Assembly: GCF_010119935.1 (NCBI RefSeq)
Contig: NZ_CP048209.1
Location: 3,599,001-3,663,000 of the forward strand
Length of the DNA: 64,000 nt
Source of the DNA: Paenibacillus lycopersici
GTDB lineage: Bacteria > Bacillota > Bacilli > Paenibacillales > Paenibacillaceae
Direction of reading: 5' to 3'
Every line of letters begins with the position of its first letter. The stretch's first letter is position 1. Of this stretch, positions 51,295 to 61,800 are shown in pieces. The translations under genes were made by a program, and so were the position numbers. Below the pieces are notes generated by a model. It saw only the letters and a list, made by a program, of their open reading frames with translations. It was not told where the DNA came from and ran no database searches.

Positions 51295-54200
51295 ATGAAC
51301 AAAATAACCTTCCCCCTGCAGCCAGGTGACCGAAGCCCGGAGGTCGGCGATCTGCAAGCCGCGCTGCAGCTATTGCTGGACAAAGCCATGATGATGTCCG
51401 GTAATGAAAGTTTCAGGCGAGAGCTGGGCGCGCTGTTGCAGCAAGAGCGCGTTGATCAAATATATAAAGACGGCACGATTAAGCTGGTCAGCATCTTTCA
51501 AGAGGAACGGCATCTGGCAGACAGCGGAGTCGTTGACGAGGCGACAGCCGCCGCAATCAATGATCTCCTGCAGAAACTAGGCGCGTTGGATGAGGGGTGG
51601 GCACAATTGGCCGAAGCGCTGAAGACGCAAGGGCAGACGTTGAACGCGATTAATGCCGGAACGGATCATCTGGCGAGTATTGACGAGAAGATCGGTACGC
51701 TTGGGAGAACGGCCGCTCCGCTCTCGCTCAACATGCAAGGCGAAGCGGTCAAGGACCTTCATGCCAAATTAGCCAGTCTGGGTGTCACGCTTCCGGCGAG
51801 CGAGACGGGAAGCGGCATCTTCGGGGTCGGCACGCACGATGCGCTGCTGCAGCTGCAAGCTACATTCGACCTTGCCCAAACAGGCGTATTGGATGACGGG
51901 ACGCGGAACGCGCTTGTCACTGCTGTCGGGAACGTTGCTCTCCCCAGACGGGTCGAGGGACGTATCTTTATGGACAACGGCTTGCCTGCCGCGAAGATTA
52001 AGCTTCGCATCGTGAACCGAGGCTTCGGCGAGGACGAGACGTTGCTCGGCGAGGCCGAGACAGATGATCAAGGCTTCTATGCTTTGCCTTATGACTTGGA
52101 CAACTCGGCCGCGCACATCGAAGTGCGGACCCTTGACTCGGATCTCAATGAAGTTCGGCTCTCCATGCCCAAATTTAACGCCGGCCGCTATGAAGTGCTC
52201 AACCTTGTTGCGCCTTCCACCGTTACATCTCAGGCCAACGAATTCGCCTTGATGTCAGGCGATCTAAAGGGAATCATCGGCGACGACCTAAGCAAGCTCG
52301 CTCGGGCGCAAGAGAACGGAAATAGCTATGATCTATCGATGTTGAACGAAACGACCAATTGGGATGCGCGTTTGATCGCTAGAGCCGCTTCCGCCGCCAA
52401 GCTCAGTCCGATAACGGGTATTCGGCACGATGCACTCTATGGCGCAATCCGCGCCGGATTGCCGGACGATCCCGAAGCGTTGGCCATGGTTACGCCCGAG
52501 GCATTCGCAACCGCCTTGACGCGCGCCCATGAAGCGGGCGTGATCACTCTCACTATGGACCAAATCACCGCAGCGGCCCGATCGTTCGAAGCATTTGCCC
52601 TTGCCGCGCGGCGTAAGAGGATCGTTCCCGGCGCATTATCAAGCGTAGGCGACATGCTGGCCAAATTGAATCTGGAACAGGCGCACAAGGACGAGTTTGA
52701 AAAGCTGTTGATGCAGTATGATGACGACGACGAACAATTATGGATGGAAGCCAAGAAGAGAAGCATTCCGATCGCCGATTTGCAATTGCAAGGCAAACTT
52801 GCCTATTTGACGTTGAACAACGCACCGCTTAGCGAGTCTCTGATGAATGAAATCGGCTCGCAAGAGAACCTGGCGCATTTGGTCGAGCAAGACTTATACA
52901 CGCCCAAAGAATGGAGTGCGAGGCTGGATAGCATGGCGAGCGAGAATCGCGTGGTCATTCCCGAGAAGCTTGCTGGATTGATCCCGTCCGCGTATAGCCA
53001 GAAGGAGCTTAACGACCGCCGCGACGCATACGCCGGCGACCTTGCGCGCAAGGTGCGTCAGAGCTTTCCCACTCAAGTCATTCATCGGATGCTGGAGAAG
53101 AAAGATTTGCGTCTAGGCTCGCGGCATGACGAGATGAAGGCGCCTGTTCAATCTGTATTGAAAAATGCGCTGGACAAGGGATTTCAGCTTGGACGAACGC
53201 CGGTGGAACAATTCCTTCGGCATCACGGGGAATCCTTGTTTGACGGGTTCACCGATACCGATAAGCGGCTCGCCGAGGAAGGGGTTAAGCTGTTGACGCG
53301 CGCTTATCAGATGACTCCGAGCGACGATGCGATGACGATATTGCTCGATCTTGGGTTCACTTCGGCCAGGCAGGTGGCCGCTATTCCGAAAGCTGCTTTT
53401 ATCGAGCGGTACGCTCAAGATTTCGGTTCGCATACCGTAACGGAAGTCATTTGGGATAAGAGCGTACAGATCACTTCATCCACGTTCAATATTTACACGC
53501 TTGCCAAGAAGATAGACAGTACGCCGACGATTACGGCGATCACCGGCACGACCGAACGCCATGATAAGGCCAAGCGTGACCTGAAGTCGCTGCTGAAAGA
53601 TTATCCGACGATGGAATCGCTCTTCGATTCGATGGATTACTGCGAATGCGAGCATTGCCGTTCTGTTCTTAGTCCTGCCGCGTATTTGGTGGACTTGCTG
53701 CGCTTCGTCGATCCATCGGAACAAGATTGGGCGCATGCTTTGAAGGATTGGGAGAAAACCCATAACGGCAGAACGTATGCCAGCTACGATTATTTTAAAC
53801 CGTATGAAGCGCTCGCTAAGCGCCGCCCGGATATCCCTTATTTGCCTTTGACTTGCGAGAATACCAACACGGCAATGCCCTATATCGATCTCGTCAATGA
53901 AATTCTGGAATACTACGTCGCTTATAGCGAAATGGATGCCAAAGCGGTGCGCGATACCGGGGAAGCCACCTCCGCGGAATTGATCGCGGAACCTCAGAAC
54001 ATCATCCCCGAAGCCTACGAAACGTTACAAGACGCGATCTATCCGTTGTCGCTGCCGTTTGATTTGTGGCTGGAGACGATACGCCGCTTCTGCGGCTATT
54101 TCGAGACGCCATTCTGGCAAGTCCTGGATACGTTTCGGCCGAGCCATGAATTGTTCGAGCCTGCGGAAGCTCCCGCAGAAGCCTACTATCGCGTACATAT

Positions 54201-57200
54201 CTTCAGCGAATTTCTTGGGTTAACTCCCGTTGAATATGCCCTATATACGGCTCCGAATATAGCTAGCTGGCCTAGATTATACGGTTACGGCACGGAGAGC
54301 GGAAGCGAAGCCATCCCAATACTCACTTCGGCCAAGACGCTCTCTCGCAGACTGGATGTAACCTATAAGGAACTCATCGAGCTTGTGCAGACCGAGTTCG
54401 TAAACCCGAATCTGCACGCTCTGGTCACGCTGCGCAAGCTGGGACTTGATGTGCAAGAAGTGTTTCGCTACAAGAAGCATCCTGAATATGCGCCTCTTGA
54501 GCCTGAGGAAGAAGACGAGTTCGAGCGGCGTCTGACGGCGCTCACCGAGAAGTTCAAACCCCATTTTGACGCTGCGCAATGGTTGGATCTTTCTTGGCAA
54601 GCAGAGGAGTTCGAGCAGATCGTTGTTTTAAAAGATCCGGATAGCGGCGGCGGGTTAGATTTGGCAGAGCTGAGATATTCGGACGGTTCGGAAGCGGATG
54701 CCATGGTCTTCATCAAATTGAATGTATTCGTACGGTTATGGAAGCGGCTGGGGTGGACGATGGAGGAGACCGATCTTGCGCTGACCGCTTTTTGTCGTCT
54801 TCCCGTCAACGAAGCAATCACGGATGCTGCATTGGGAAATGCGATGCAGACCGCTCTCGTCTATCTGGCGCATCTCAAAGAGTTGTCGGAACGGCTTCAA
54901 GCAGGCACGGATTCGCGAATCAAGCTGCTGATGCTGTGGTCTGAACGAATGCCGACGAAGGGGAAAAACTCGTTGTATGCGCAGCTGTTCTTAACGCGCA
55001 ACATCCTGAAAGAGGATGCCGTATTCGACGATCCTTGGGGCAACTACCTAAGCGACCCGGACTTGTTCCTCGCAGATCATTTGCCCGCGATACAAGCCGC
55101 GTTGAACTTAACGGCGGACGAGATCTCTCTGATCCTGCAAGACAGCAGCAAGGGCGACGAGCGCGAGGTCCATAAAGCCAAACTCCTGTTATCTACCGTT
55201 TCAACGCTGTATCGCTATGGTCTATTGGCCAAAGCATTGAAGTTGTCCGTCAGCGAAATGATCAGCTTAAAGACGCTTAGCGGATTGAATCCGTTCCACC
55301 TGCTCAGTCCGAATGCGCTGAGCGGCATCGAGGACGATTATCCGCTCAAGCAAACGCTTGCTTTCGTACGCCTCGCGCAGGAAGTGAAGGCCAGTACATT
55401 CACGATTAACGATCTTAATTACCTGTTCCGGCATCGGATGGATCCGAACGGCAGCTATCGCGAAGACGGCGGTTCCAAGGATTGGATCAGGCTCTTGGCC
55501 GCGCAGCTGCATGCCATTGCTGCCGACTTCGCCATACCTGATGTCTCGGCGAGCGTGAGCGATGACGAGCTTAGGCAGGCAATGGGGATGGCTTATGCTC
55601 CCGATGTCGTTGAGCTATTGCTGGACAAAGCAGTGTATAGCGCGACGAAAGAAGACGTGCCCCCAAAGCATCGCCTCGACCCGGCAGGTTATGCGATCAA
55701 CGGCGTGAACGTTTCTTATGACGAGAACCGGCAGCAACAGAAAGTAACGTACACGGGCGTCCTGACCTCAGCCGACAAGAATGCCTTGCTTGACGCGATT
55801 CCGGAACCGTTACCCGGTGATCAAGATTCCATTGCAGCGCGTCAAATCTATGCGGAGCTGCTCGATGATATCGCCTTGGACTCAAGTGCTCAATTCGAGG
55901 CCTTCTTCAGCAAGAACTTCGATGGGTCTCTGAATTTCAATGAGCTCTACGGTAACGAGGTGAATGTATCGCGAGATGCGAAACGCCAGAAGATAGTGGC
56001 GACGATACTTCCTCTTCTCCAAGCGAAGCTTACTCGCAGGGCCATCGTGCAAGCGATGACGTCGCAGACCGGCGGCGATCCAACGTTGATTGAAGCGCTA
56101 TTGACGAACCGGGAATTTCTCGCGTTGCCCGATGCGCCCGATAAGGCGCTGCTGTCCATGCTTGAAGGACTGGGCCGGCGCGGCTTCAGCGTGAAGTTCT
56201 CGCCGTCTGATGCCGAGAAGCAGCCCGAATCGACCGAGCGCATCGAGATCAAGGAGGACGACGAATGCCAGGAAGCGACATGGGAGGGCTTTATCGAAGT
56301 CCCGCTTGACGGAGAGTACCGTTTATACGCCATATTGGGCAAGGAAGCAGCCAAAGTTGAGCTTTCTATTGACCAGTCAGCCATTGCGTTTGCGAAAGGC
56401 GGCATTGCTGCGAAAGAAGGCGATGAGCTGTCCGCGCTTCTCAGCTTGAAGCCAGGTGTGCTGTATGCCTTCCATTTGACGGCCAGCAACCTGCAAAGCG
56501 GCGCTTTTCAATTGTTAATCAAAGGCGAGACCACGCCTAAACAGCAGCTCGGCAAGCTTGTGATCATGATCCCCCGGAACGAGTTGAACGAAGCGGAACG
56601 TGCATACACGATGGCGGCCAAAGCCTTGCAGCTCGCGCAAGGGCTCGGTTTGAGCGAGCGGGAGGTTCGCCACATGCTGACGAATCCGTCGGACTTCGGC
56701 GGCGTGAATTGGCGTCTGCTGCCGACGGAGGAACGACCGGCCGGGGTAGATGCCGGCGAGGAAGTTCGGGATGAGCAAGCTGTCGATCCGGCCGTGGCGA
56801 GCTTCAGCGGATTTATGCCTTTGGTACGCTATGCTTCGCTTAAGCGCGATCTGGCGGGCGGGAGCGACGACCTCATCGCCGTCTTCGAATATGCCCGCTT
56901 GCGTTTCGAAGACAGCGAGAAGGCCGCAAGAATAGAAGCGTTATGTGAACGTATCGCGGCTCTGACAAGGAGACGGAGTAGTGAAGTGCAGCTGGCGGCA
57001 GCCGAACTAAAGATGAAGGAACCCGTGCATTTCGCGGACGAAGCACTGGTGGGACGTCTGTGGCAAGCGCTGCAATTCGTCGAAAGGTTCGGGATATCGG
57101 TGTCGACCTTGAAGACATGGCTTACCGCCAAGCCGGATGCAGCCGTTGCCATGAATGTTCGCAGGACGGTAAAAGCCCGCTACGAGCCGGAGACATGGCA

Positions 57201-58878
57201 GCGATTAGCGCAGGCGATCTTCGACCCGCTGCGCCAGCGTCAGCGCGATGCGCTGGTCGCTTACATCATGCACGCGAACGAGCAGCTGGTTAGCGTCGAG
57301 AAGCTGTTTGAATACTTCTTGATCGATCCCGGTACCGAGCCGATCGTGCAAACTTCACGGCTTCGGCTGGCCATATCGTCGGTGCAGACGTTTATTCAGC
57401 GCTGCTTCTTGAACCTTGAGCCTAGCGTTCATCCTTCGGTGCTGAACGCGCAGCATTGGAGCTGGATGAAGCGCTACCGGGTGTGGGAGGCGAACCGCAA
57501 GATTTACCTGTACCCCGAGAATTGGCTGGAGCCGGAATGGCGCGACGACAAAACCCATTTGTATCAGGAGCTGGAGAGCAGCCTGCTGCAAGGCGACGTG
57601 ACGAACCAGCTCGCCGAGGATGCGCTTTATGTATACCTGAAGAAGCTCGACCAGTTGGCGCGGTTGGAAATCGTAACGATGTATGCGGAGGAGAAGCCGT
57701 TAGGTCCGCCGACCATTCATGTGATCGGACGCACCTATATGTCGCCGCGCCAGTATTTCTATCGCAGCTATGCTTATCACATGTGGACCCCCTGGGAGCC
57801 GGTGACAGCCGACATCGACGGCGATCATCTCGTTGCGGTCATGTGGAGAGAGAGGCTGCATTTGTTCTGGTTGACCTTCATGGAGAAGGTAGAGGAGTCT
57901 CCGACCGGACCCCGTACGAACGAGACGGGCAGCCTGGGCGATATTCAATTAAAGACGTTAATTAATGATGCCGCAACGGTCTCCAAAGGCGCGGTTAGTC
58001 GAAGCCTCGATATTCAACTGAACTGGTCCGAATACTTCCAAGGCGAATGGACGGTGCGGGAATCCGGCGGTTTCGGGAATACGATTGCTTCTCAACCGTT
58101 TGACGCAAGCCAAGTATTCGTAACCGTGTCCAAGGAGGAAGATTCGGATGCAGGTACAGATGCGGTTCGAATCCATTTGAACGGTTTATTCTACTACTTC
58201 AGAGTAGCTAGCAAGAACGGCGTTCCCCAGTTCGAAAGCACTCGTTTGTCGACTAAGGCTACGCCATACGCTTTTAACAAGACATCCTATAATCGTTACG
58301 AAGGAGAGGGCGCATTATCGGTATCATTCGTACAGGAAGCGGTAACGGAAGACGGCGTAACGAAAGCCGCTTCTCCTGCGCCGCAAACCATTTTATCCAA
58401 TATCGGCAGCTTCACGCTCTTACAGGCCAGCAATCGAATGAGTTGGCCGAATGAGGAGTTTGCGCCGCTAGTCAGCCCCTTTTTTTATGCAGACGAGTTG
58501 TACACCTTTTTTGTAGAGCCGTCTTTGACGGAGACGACGGTTGAGAAGTGGCAGGGCTATATCCATACCGAGAAGTCTCAGCGACCGCGCTGGAACGATT
58601 TTATTGAGCATCCGCCTCACGAGCTCAAACCGGTGATTCCGCCGAAATATAACCAGGTATTCATCACGCAGCCTCAACTTAGACCAGAAACGATGAACTC
58701 CGTCTCGCTGTACAGCATTAAACCCAATGCAGATGCGCTTACTCAGCCCGACATCGCCTTGCAATTCGGCGATGCCTTCATCGGGGCCAAAGGCCGCATT
58801 CAAGAGACGGAACAACTATCCCGCGTCATCACCAGCGCCGGGGGCAGCATCAATATGAGGAATAGAGGTGCTAGATGA
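51295..58878 (+). CDS. Tc toxin TcA subunit, N-terminal part (VRP1, neuraminidase-like)
   Basis: A 2527-residue protein forming most of the TcA translocation pore. It begins with two peptidoglycan-binding-like helical modules (about 1-205; FPLQPGDRSPEVGDLQAALQ and LNMQGEAVKDLHAKLASLGV), then a transthyretin-like beta domain (about 215-315), a helical shell, and the VRP1 signature (DYCECEHCRSVLSPAAYLVD near 780). The neuraminidase-like/ABC toxin region SWMKRYRVWEANRKIYLYPE is near 2056. AAGGAGG precedes the ATG. No signal peptide, as for other Tc proteins. Its stop overlaps the next start (ATGA). The TcB-binding end is encoded by that next gene, so TcA is split. Confidence 0.92.
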   Translation: MNKITFPLQPGDRSPEVGDLQAALQLLLDKAMMMSGNESFRRELGALLQQERVDQIYKDGTIKLVSIFQEERHLADSGVVDEATAAAINDLLQKLGALDEGWAQLAEALKTQGQTLNAINAGTDHLASIDEKIGTLGRTAAPLSLNMQGEAVKDLHAKLASLGVTLPASETGSGIFGVGTHDALLQLQATFDLAQTGVLDDGTRNALVTAVGNVALPRRVEGRIFMDNGLPAAKIKLRIVNRGFGEDETLLGEAETDDQGFYALPYDLDNSAAHIEVRTLDSDLNEVRLSMPKFNAGRYEVLNLVAPSTVTSQANEFALMSGDLKGIIGDDLSKLARAQENGNSYDLSMLNETTNWDARLIARAASAAKLSPITGIRHDALYGAIRAGLPDDPEALAMVTPEAFATALTRAHEAGVITLTMDQITAAARSFEAFALAARRKRIVPGALSSVGDMLAKLNLEQAHKDEFEKLLMQYDDDDEQLWMEAKKRSIPIADLQLQGKLAYLTLNNAPLSESLMNEIGSQENLAHLVEQDLYTPKEWSARLDSMASENRVVIPEKLAGLIPSAYSQKELNDRRDAYAGDLARKVRQSFPTQVIHRMLEKKDLRLGSRHDEMKAPVQSVLKNALDKGFQLGRTPVEQFLRHHGESLFDGFTDTDKRLAEEGVKLLTRAYQMTPSDDAMTILLDLGFTSARQVAAIPKAAFIERYAQDFGSHTVTEVIWDKSVQITSSTFNIYTLAKKIDSTPTITAITGTTERHDKAKRDLKSLLKDYPTMESLFDSMDYCECEHCRSVLSPAAYLVDLLRFVDPSEQDWAHALKDWEKTHNGRTYASYDYFKPYEALAKRRPDIPYLPLTCENTNTAMPYIDLVNEILEYYVAYSEMDAKAVRDTGEATSAELIAEPQNIIPEAYETLQDAIYPLSLPFDLWLETIRRFCGYFETPFWQVLDTFRPSHELFEPAEAPAEAYYRVHIFSEFLGLTPVEYALYTAPNIASWPRLYGYGTESGSEAIPILTSAKTLSRRLDVTYKELIELVQTEFVNPNLHALVTLRKLGLDVQEVFRYKKHPEYAPLEPEEEDEFERRLTALTEKFKPHFDAAQWLDLSWQAEEFEQIVVLKDPDSGGGLDLAELRYSDGSEADAMVFIKLNVFVRLWKRLGWTMEETDLALTAFCRLPVNEAITDAALGNAMQTALVYLAHLKELSERLQAGTDSRIKLLMLWSERMPTKGKNSLYAQLFLTRNILKEDAVFDDPWGNYLSDPDLFLADHLPAIQAALNLTADEISLILQDSSKGDEREVHKAKLLLSTVSTLYRYGLLAKALKLSVSEMISLKTLSGLNPFHLLSPNALSGIEDDYPLKQTLAFVRLAQEVKASTFTINDLNYLFRHRMDPNGSYREDGGSKDWIRLLAAQLHAIAADFAIPDVSASVSDDELRQAMGMAYAPDVVELLLDKAVYSATKEDVPPKHRLDPAGYAINGVNVSYDENRQQQKVTYTGVLTSADKNALLDAIPEPLPGDQDSIAARQIYAELLDDIALDSSAQFEAFFSKNFDGSLNFNELYGNEVNVSRDAKRQKIVATILPLLQAKLTRRAIVQAMTSQTGGDPTLIEALLTNREFLALPDAPDKALLSMLEGLGRRGFSVKFSPSDAEKQPESTERIEIKEDDECQEATWEGFIEVPLDGEYRLYAILGKEAAKVELSIDQSAIAFAKGGIAAKEGDELSALLSLKPGVLYAFHLTASNLQSGAFQLLIKGETTPKQQLGKLVIMIPRNELNEAERAYTMAAKALQLAQGLGLSEREVRHMLTNPSDFGGVNWRLLPTEERPAGVDAGEEVRDEQAVDPAVASFSGFMPLVRYASLKRDLAGGSDDLIAVFEYARLRFEDSEKAARIEALCERIAALTRRRSSEVQLAAAELKMKEPVHFADEALVGRLWQALQFVERFGISVSTLKTWLTAKPDAAVAMNVRRTVKARYEPETWQRLAQAIFDPLRQRQRDALVAYIMHANEQLVSVEKLFEYFLIDPGTEPIVQTSRLRLAISSVQTFIQRCFLNLEPSVHPSVLNAQHWSWMKRYRVWEANRKIYLYPENWLEPEWRDDKTHLYQELESSLLQGDVTNQLAEDALYVYLKKLDQLARLEIVTMYAEEKPLGPPTIHVIGRTYMSPRQYFYRSYAYHMWTPWEPVTADIDGDHLVAVMWRERLHLFWLTFMEKVEESPTGPRTNETGSLGDIQLKTLINDAATVSKGAVSRSLDIQLNWSEYFQGEWTVRESGGFGNTIASQPFDASQVFVTVSKEEDSDAGTDAVRIHLNGLFYYFRVASKNGVPQFESTRLSTKATPYAFNKTSYNRYEGEGALSVSFVQEAVTEDGVTKAASPAPQTILSNIGSFTLLQASNRMSWPNEEFAPLVSPFFYADELYTFFVEPSLTETTVEKWQGYIHTEKSQRPRWNDFIEHPPHELKPVIPPKYNQVFITQPQLRPETMNSVSLYSIKPNADALTQPDIALQFGDAFIGAKGRIQETEQLSRVITSAGGSINMRNRGAR

Positions 58879-61800
58879 CGAGTCCAAATGGGAAGGCTGC
58901 TCCATTTCACGGTCTGGCGGATTCAGCCGCGATCAAGCTGTTAGGTCCTATTCACGATTATGTCGAGGTCGAAGAGACCGTAACGGGCGAACGCCATATC
59001 CTTACCCAATCCCGAACCCTCCGCTATCGTATTTACCCTCACTTTCATCCTTATGTCGGAGAATTGGCCAAGCGGTTGATGGAGGGATCGGTCGCGGGTT
59101 TGCAGGCTGCCGACACCGACTACGTGAAGAACATGGACGGGACGTATCGGACGCTGCCGTTCAGCTTCCAGATTGCCTTGCCGGATGGTCTGGCTTTGCA
59201 ATTACCGCGGCAGGGCCAACCGACGGAGAGCGAACCGATCACGCTGCAAGGAAGCGTAACGGTTGCGATTCCCGACGGTGTCGATGTGAGGCTGGCTGGC
59301 GGATTGAAGACGACGCTGCCCGGAAGCGTCATAGCCGCCGATCAACAACGGGGCATAAGAGTCGCGCTCCAGGATGGGACCGCCGCCGATCTCGAAATCG
59401 GCGCTGTCGTGATCCTTGTGTCCGAAGAGGTGTACGTCGCCTTGCCGGAAGCCGTCCTTATCATAGGCGAAGATGGGCAGCTGCGCCGGCTAGCCGAGCC
59501 CGGCATCGTTGCATTGCCTGCGGGGACGAACATCAAGCTGCTGGGCGGCAAGCCGCTCCCGAAGCTCTATCGGGAGATCTTCACCGAGACGCGCTATTCG
59601 CCTACGGATCTGGTGCAGCAGCCTTACCCTGTACGAGACCTCGACTTTACTTCGGGCGGTGCTTATTCCGTCTATAACTGGGAGCTGTTCTACCACATTC
59701 CGATCGCTGCCGCCATACATCTCAGCAAGAACCAGCGCTACGAGGAAGCGCAGCGGTGGTTCCACTTTATCTTCGATCCTACGGACAGCAGCGACGGAGC
59801 GACGCCGGAACGCTTCTGGAAAGTGCAGCCGTTTCAGTACACCGAGGTCAAACAGATTGAAGAAATACTTATCAATCTGTCCGCGGGAACCGACTCGGCG
59901 CTGCAGAAGGACACGATCAATAGCATTGGCGCTTGGAAGGATTCTCCGTTTCGGCCTCATCTTATCGCACGGTACCGCCATACCGCTTATATGTTCAAGG
60001 CCGTGATGGCTTATTTGGACAATTTAATCGCCTGGGGAGATGACCTGTTCCGGCAGGATACCGGCGAAGCCATCAATGAGGCAACGCAGATTTATGTGCT
60101 GGCCGCGTTGATTCTGGGCGATCGGCCGCAAGCCGTGCCTAAGAAAGGGTCGTTGGCACCGCTAACGTATGCCTCCGCGCGCCGCAAGTGGGATGAATTC
60201 GGCAACACGCTGGAGAAGATGGAGAGCGAGATTCCGTTCGATATCACCCCTCTTCCCATGACAGGCGGCGCCATCGATCAATTTGCGACCTTAAGCTCGA
60301 TTGGGACGTCGTTGTATTTCTGCGTGCCGCGTAACGACAAGCTGATGAGCTATTGGGATACGGTCGCCGACCGCTTGTTTAAGATCCGCAACAGTTTGAA
60401 CTTGCAAGGCATCTATCGCCAGCTGCCGTTGTTCGAGCCTCCGATCGACCCGGCATTGCTGGCCAGGGCGGCTGCCGCAGGGTTGGATATCGGCGCTGTC
60501 ATCGCGGGAATCAACCAGCCGCTTCCGTTGGTGCGCTATCAATTGCTCGTGCAAAAGGCTGGAGAGATCGGCCAGGAAGTCAAGTCGCTGGGCAACAGCT
60601 TGCTATCCGCGCTGGAGAAGGAGGATAACGAGGCACTGTCGATCCTTCGCGCCAGGCACGAAAAAGTCATTCTGGGTCTAGCAGAAACGGTCAAATACGC
60701 GCAATGGCAGGAGACGATCAAAAACCGGGAAGGTCTCGAGACATCGCTCTTCAACGCGGCTCAGCGTTACATCTATTATGAACGGATGCTCGGCAAACCG
60801 GAGAGTGAAATCGCGGTTCCGGGGATGGATCCGCTGGATGCGGACAGCTTCGACAAGTTGAAGTTCAAGAGCTCCGAACCGGAGGTTGCGCGCCGAGCTT
60901 ATGAAGTGGACATTGCGCAAGATTTGGGCGAATCCGGCGGCAAAATCGTGAGCAGCTATGAAGCGGAGGAATTGGACAAATCTAGTTCTTCAAGAATGTG
61001 GCATGATATAGCAAAAGGCTCTATTCTGCTTGGGGAAGGTCTGTCCGTGTTACCGGATTTCAATATAGACTTCCACTTTTGGGGATTAGGGGGACATGCC
61101 ACGAAGGGCGGTACGGATCTTTCCAGAACGGCTCGTCTTGCTGCTGATTTAGCCCTTGAATGGTCCGACCACTTGAACTATCAAGCGGGAAGAGCGGCGA
61201 AAGTAGGATCATTCGCCCGCCGGGAACAAGACTGGGTGCAGCAAAGCAATGCTGCAGCCGGCGAGATCAATCAGATCTTCAAACAATTGCGAGCCGCGCA
61301 AATACGCGAAAATGTCGCCGAGCGCGAGTGGCGCAACCACCGGCAGCAAATCAAGCACTCGCAGGAAATCGAAGATTTCCTAACCAACGAAAAGAACGGC
61401 AAAAAAACCACGCAAGCCTTTTACGCATGGCTAAAGCGCGAGGTACGCGGTTTATACGCGCAGGTATTCCAGTTTGCTTTCGATGTGGCGAAGAAAGCCG
61501 AACGCGCCTTGCAGCACGAATTGGGCAAGCCCGATCTGACTTTCTTGCAGTATGGCTATATGTCCGGCAAGGAAGGTTTGTTGGCAGGAGAGAAGCTGTA
61601 TTTCGACCTGAAGCGCATGGAGATGGCTTACCACGAGTTGAATAAGCGCGAGTATGAGCTGACCAAGCACGTCAGTTTGCTTCAGGTGAATCCGCTAGGC
61701 CTCATCGAGCTGCGCACAACGGGGAGAACGTCGATCCAACTGCCTGAAGCGCTGTTCGATATGGACGGACCCGGACATTATTTCCGGCGGATCAGAAGCG

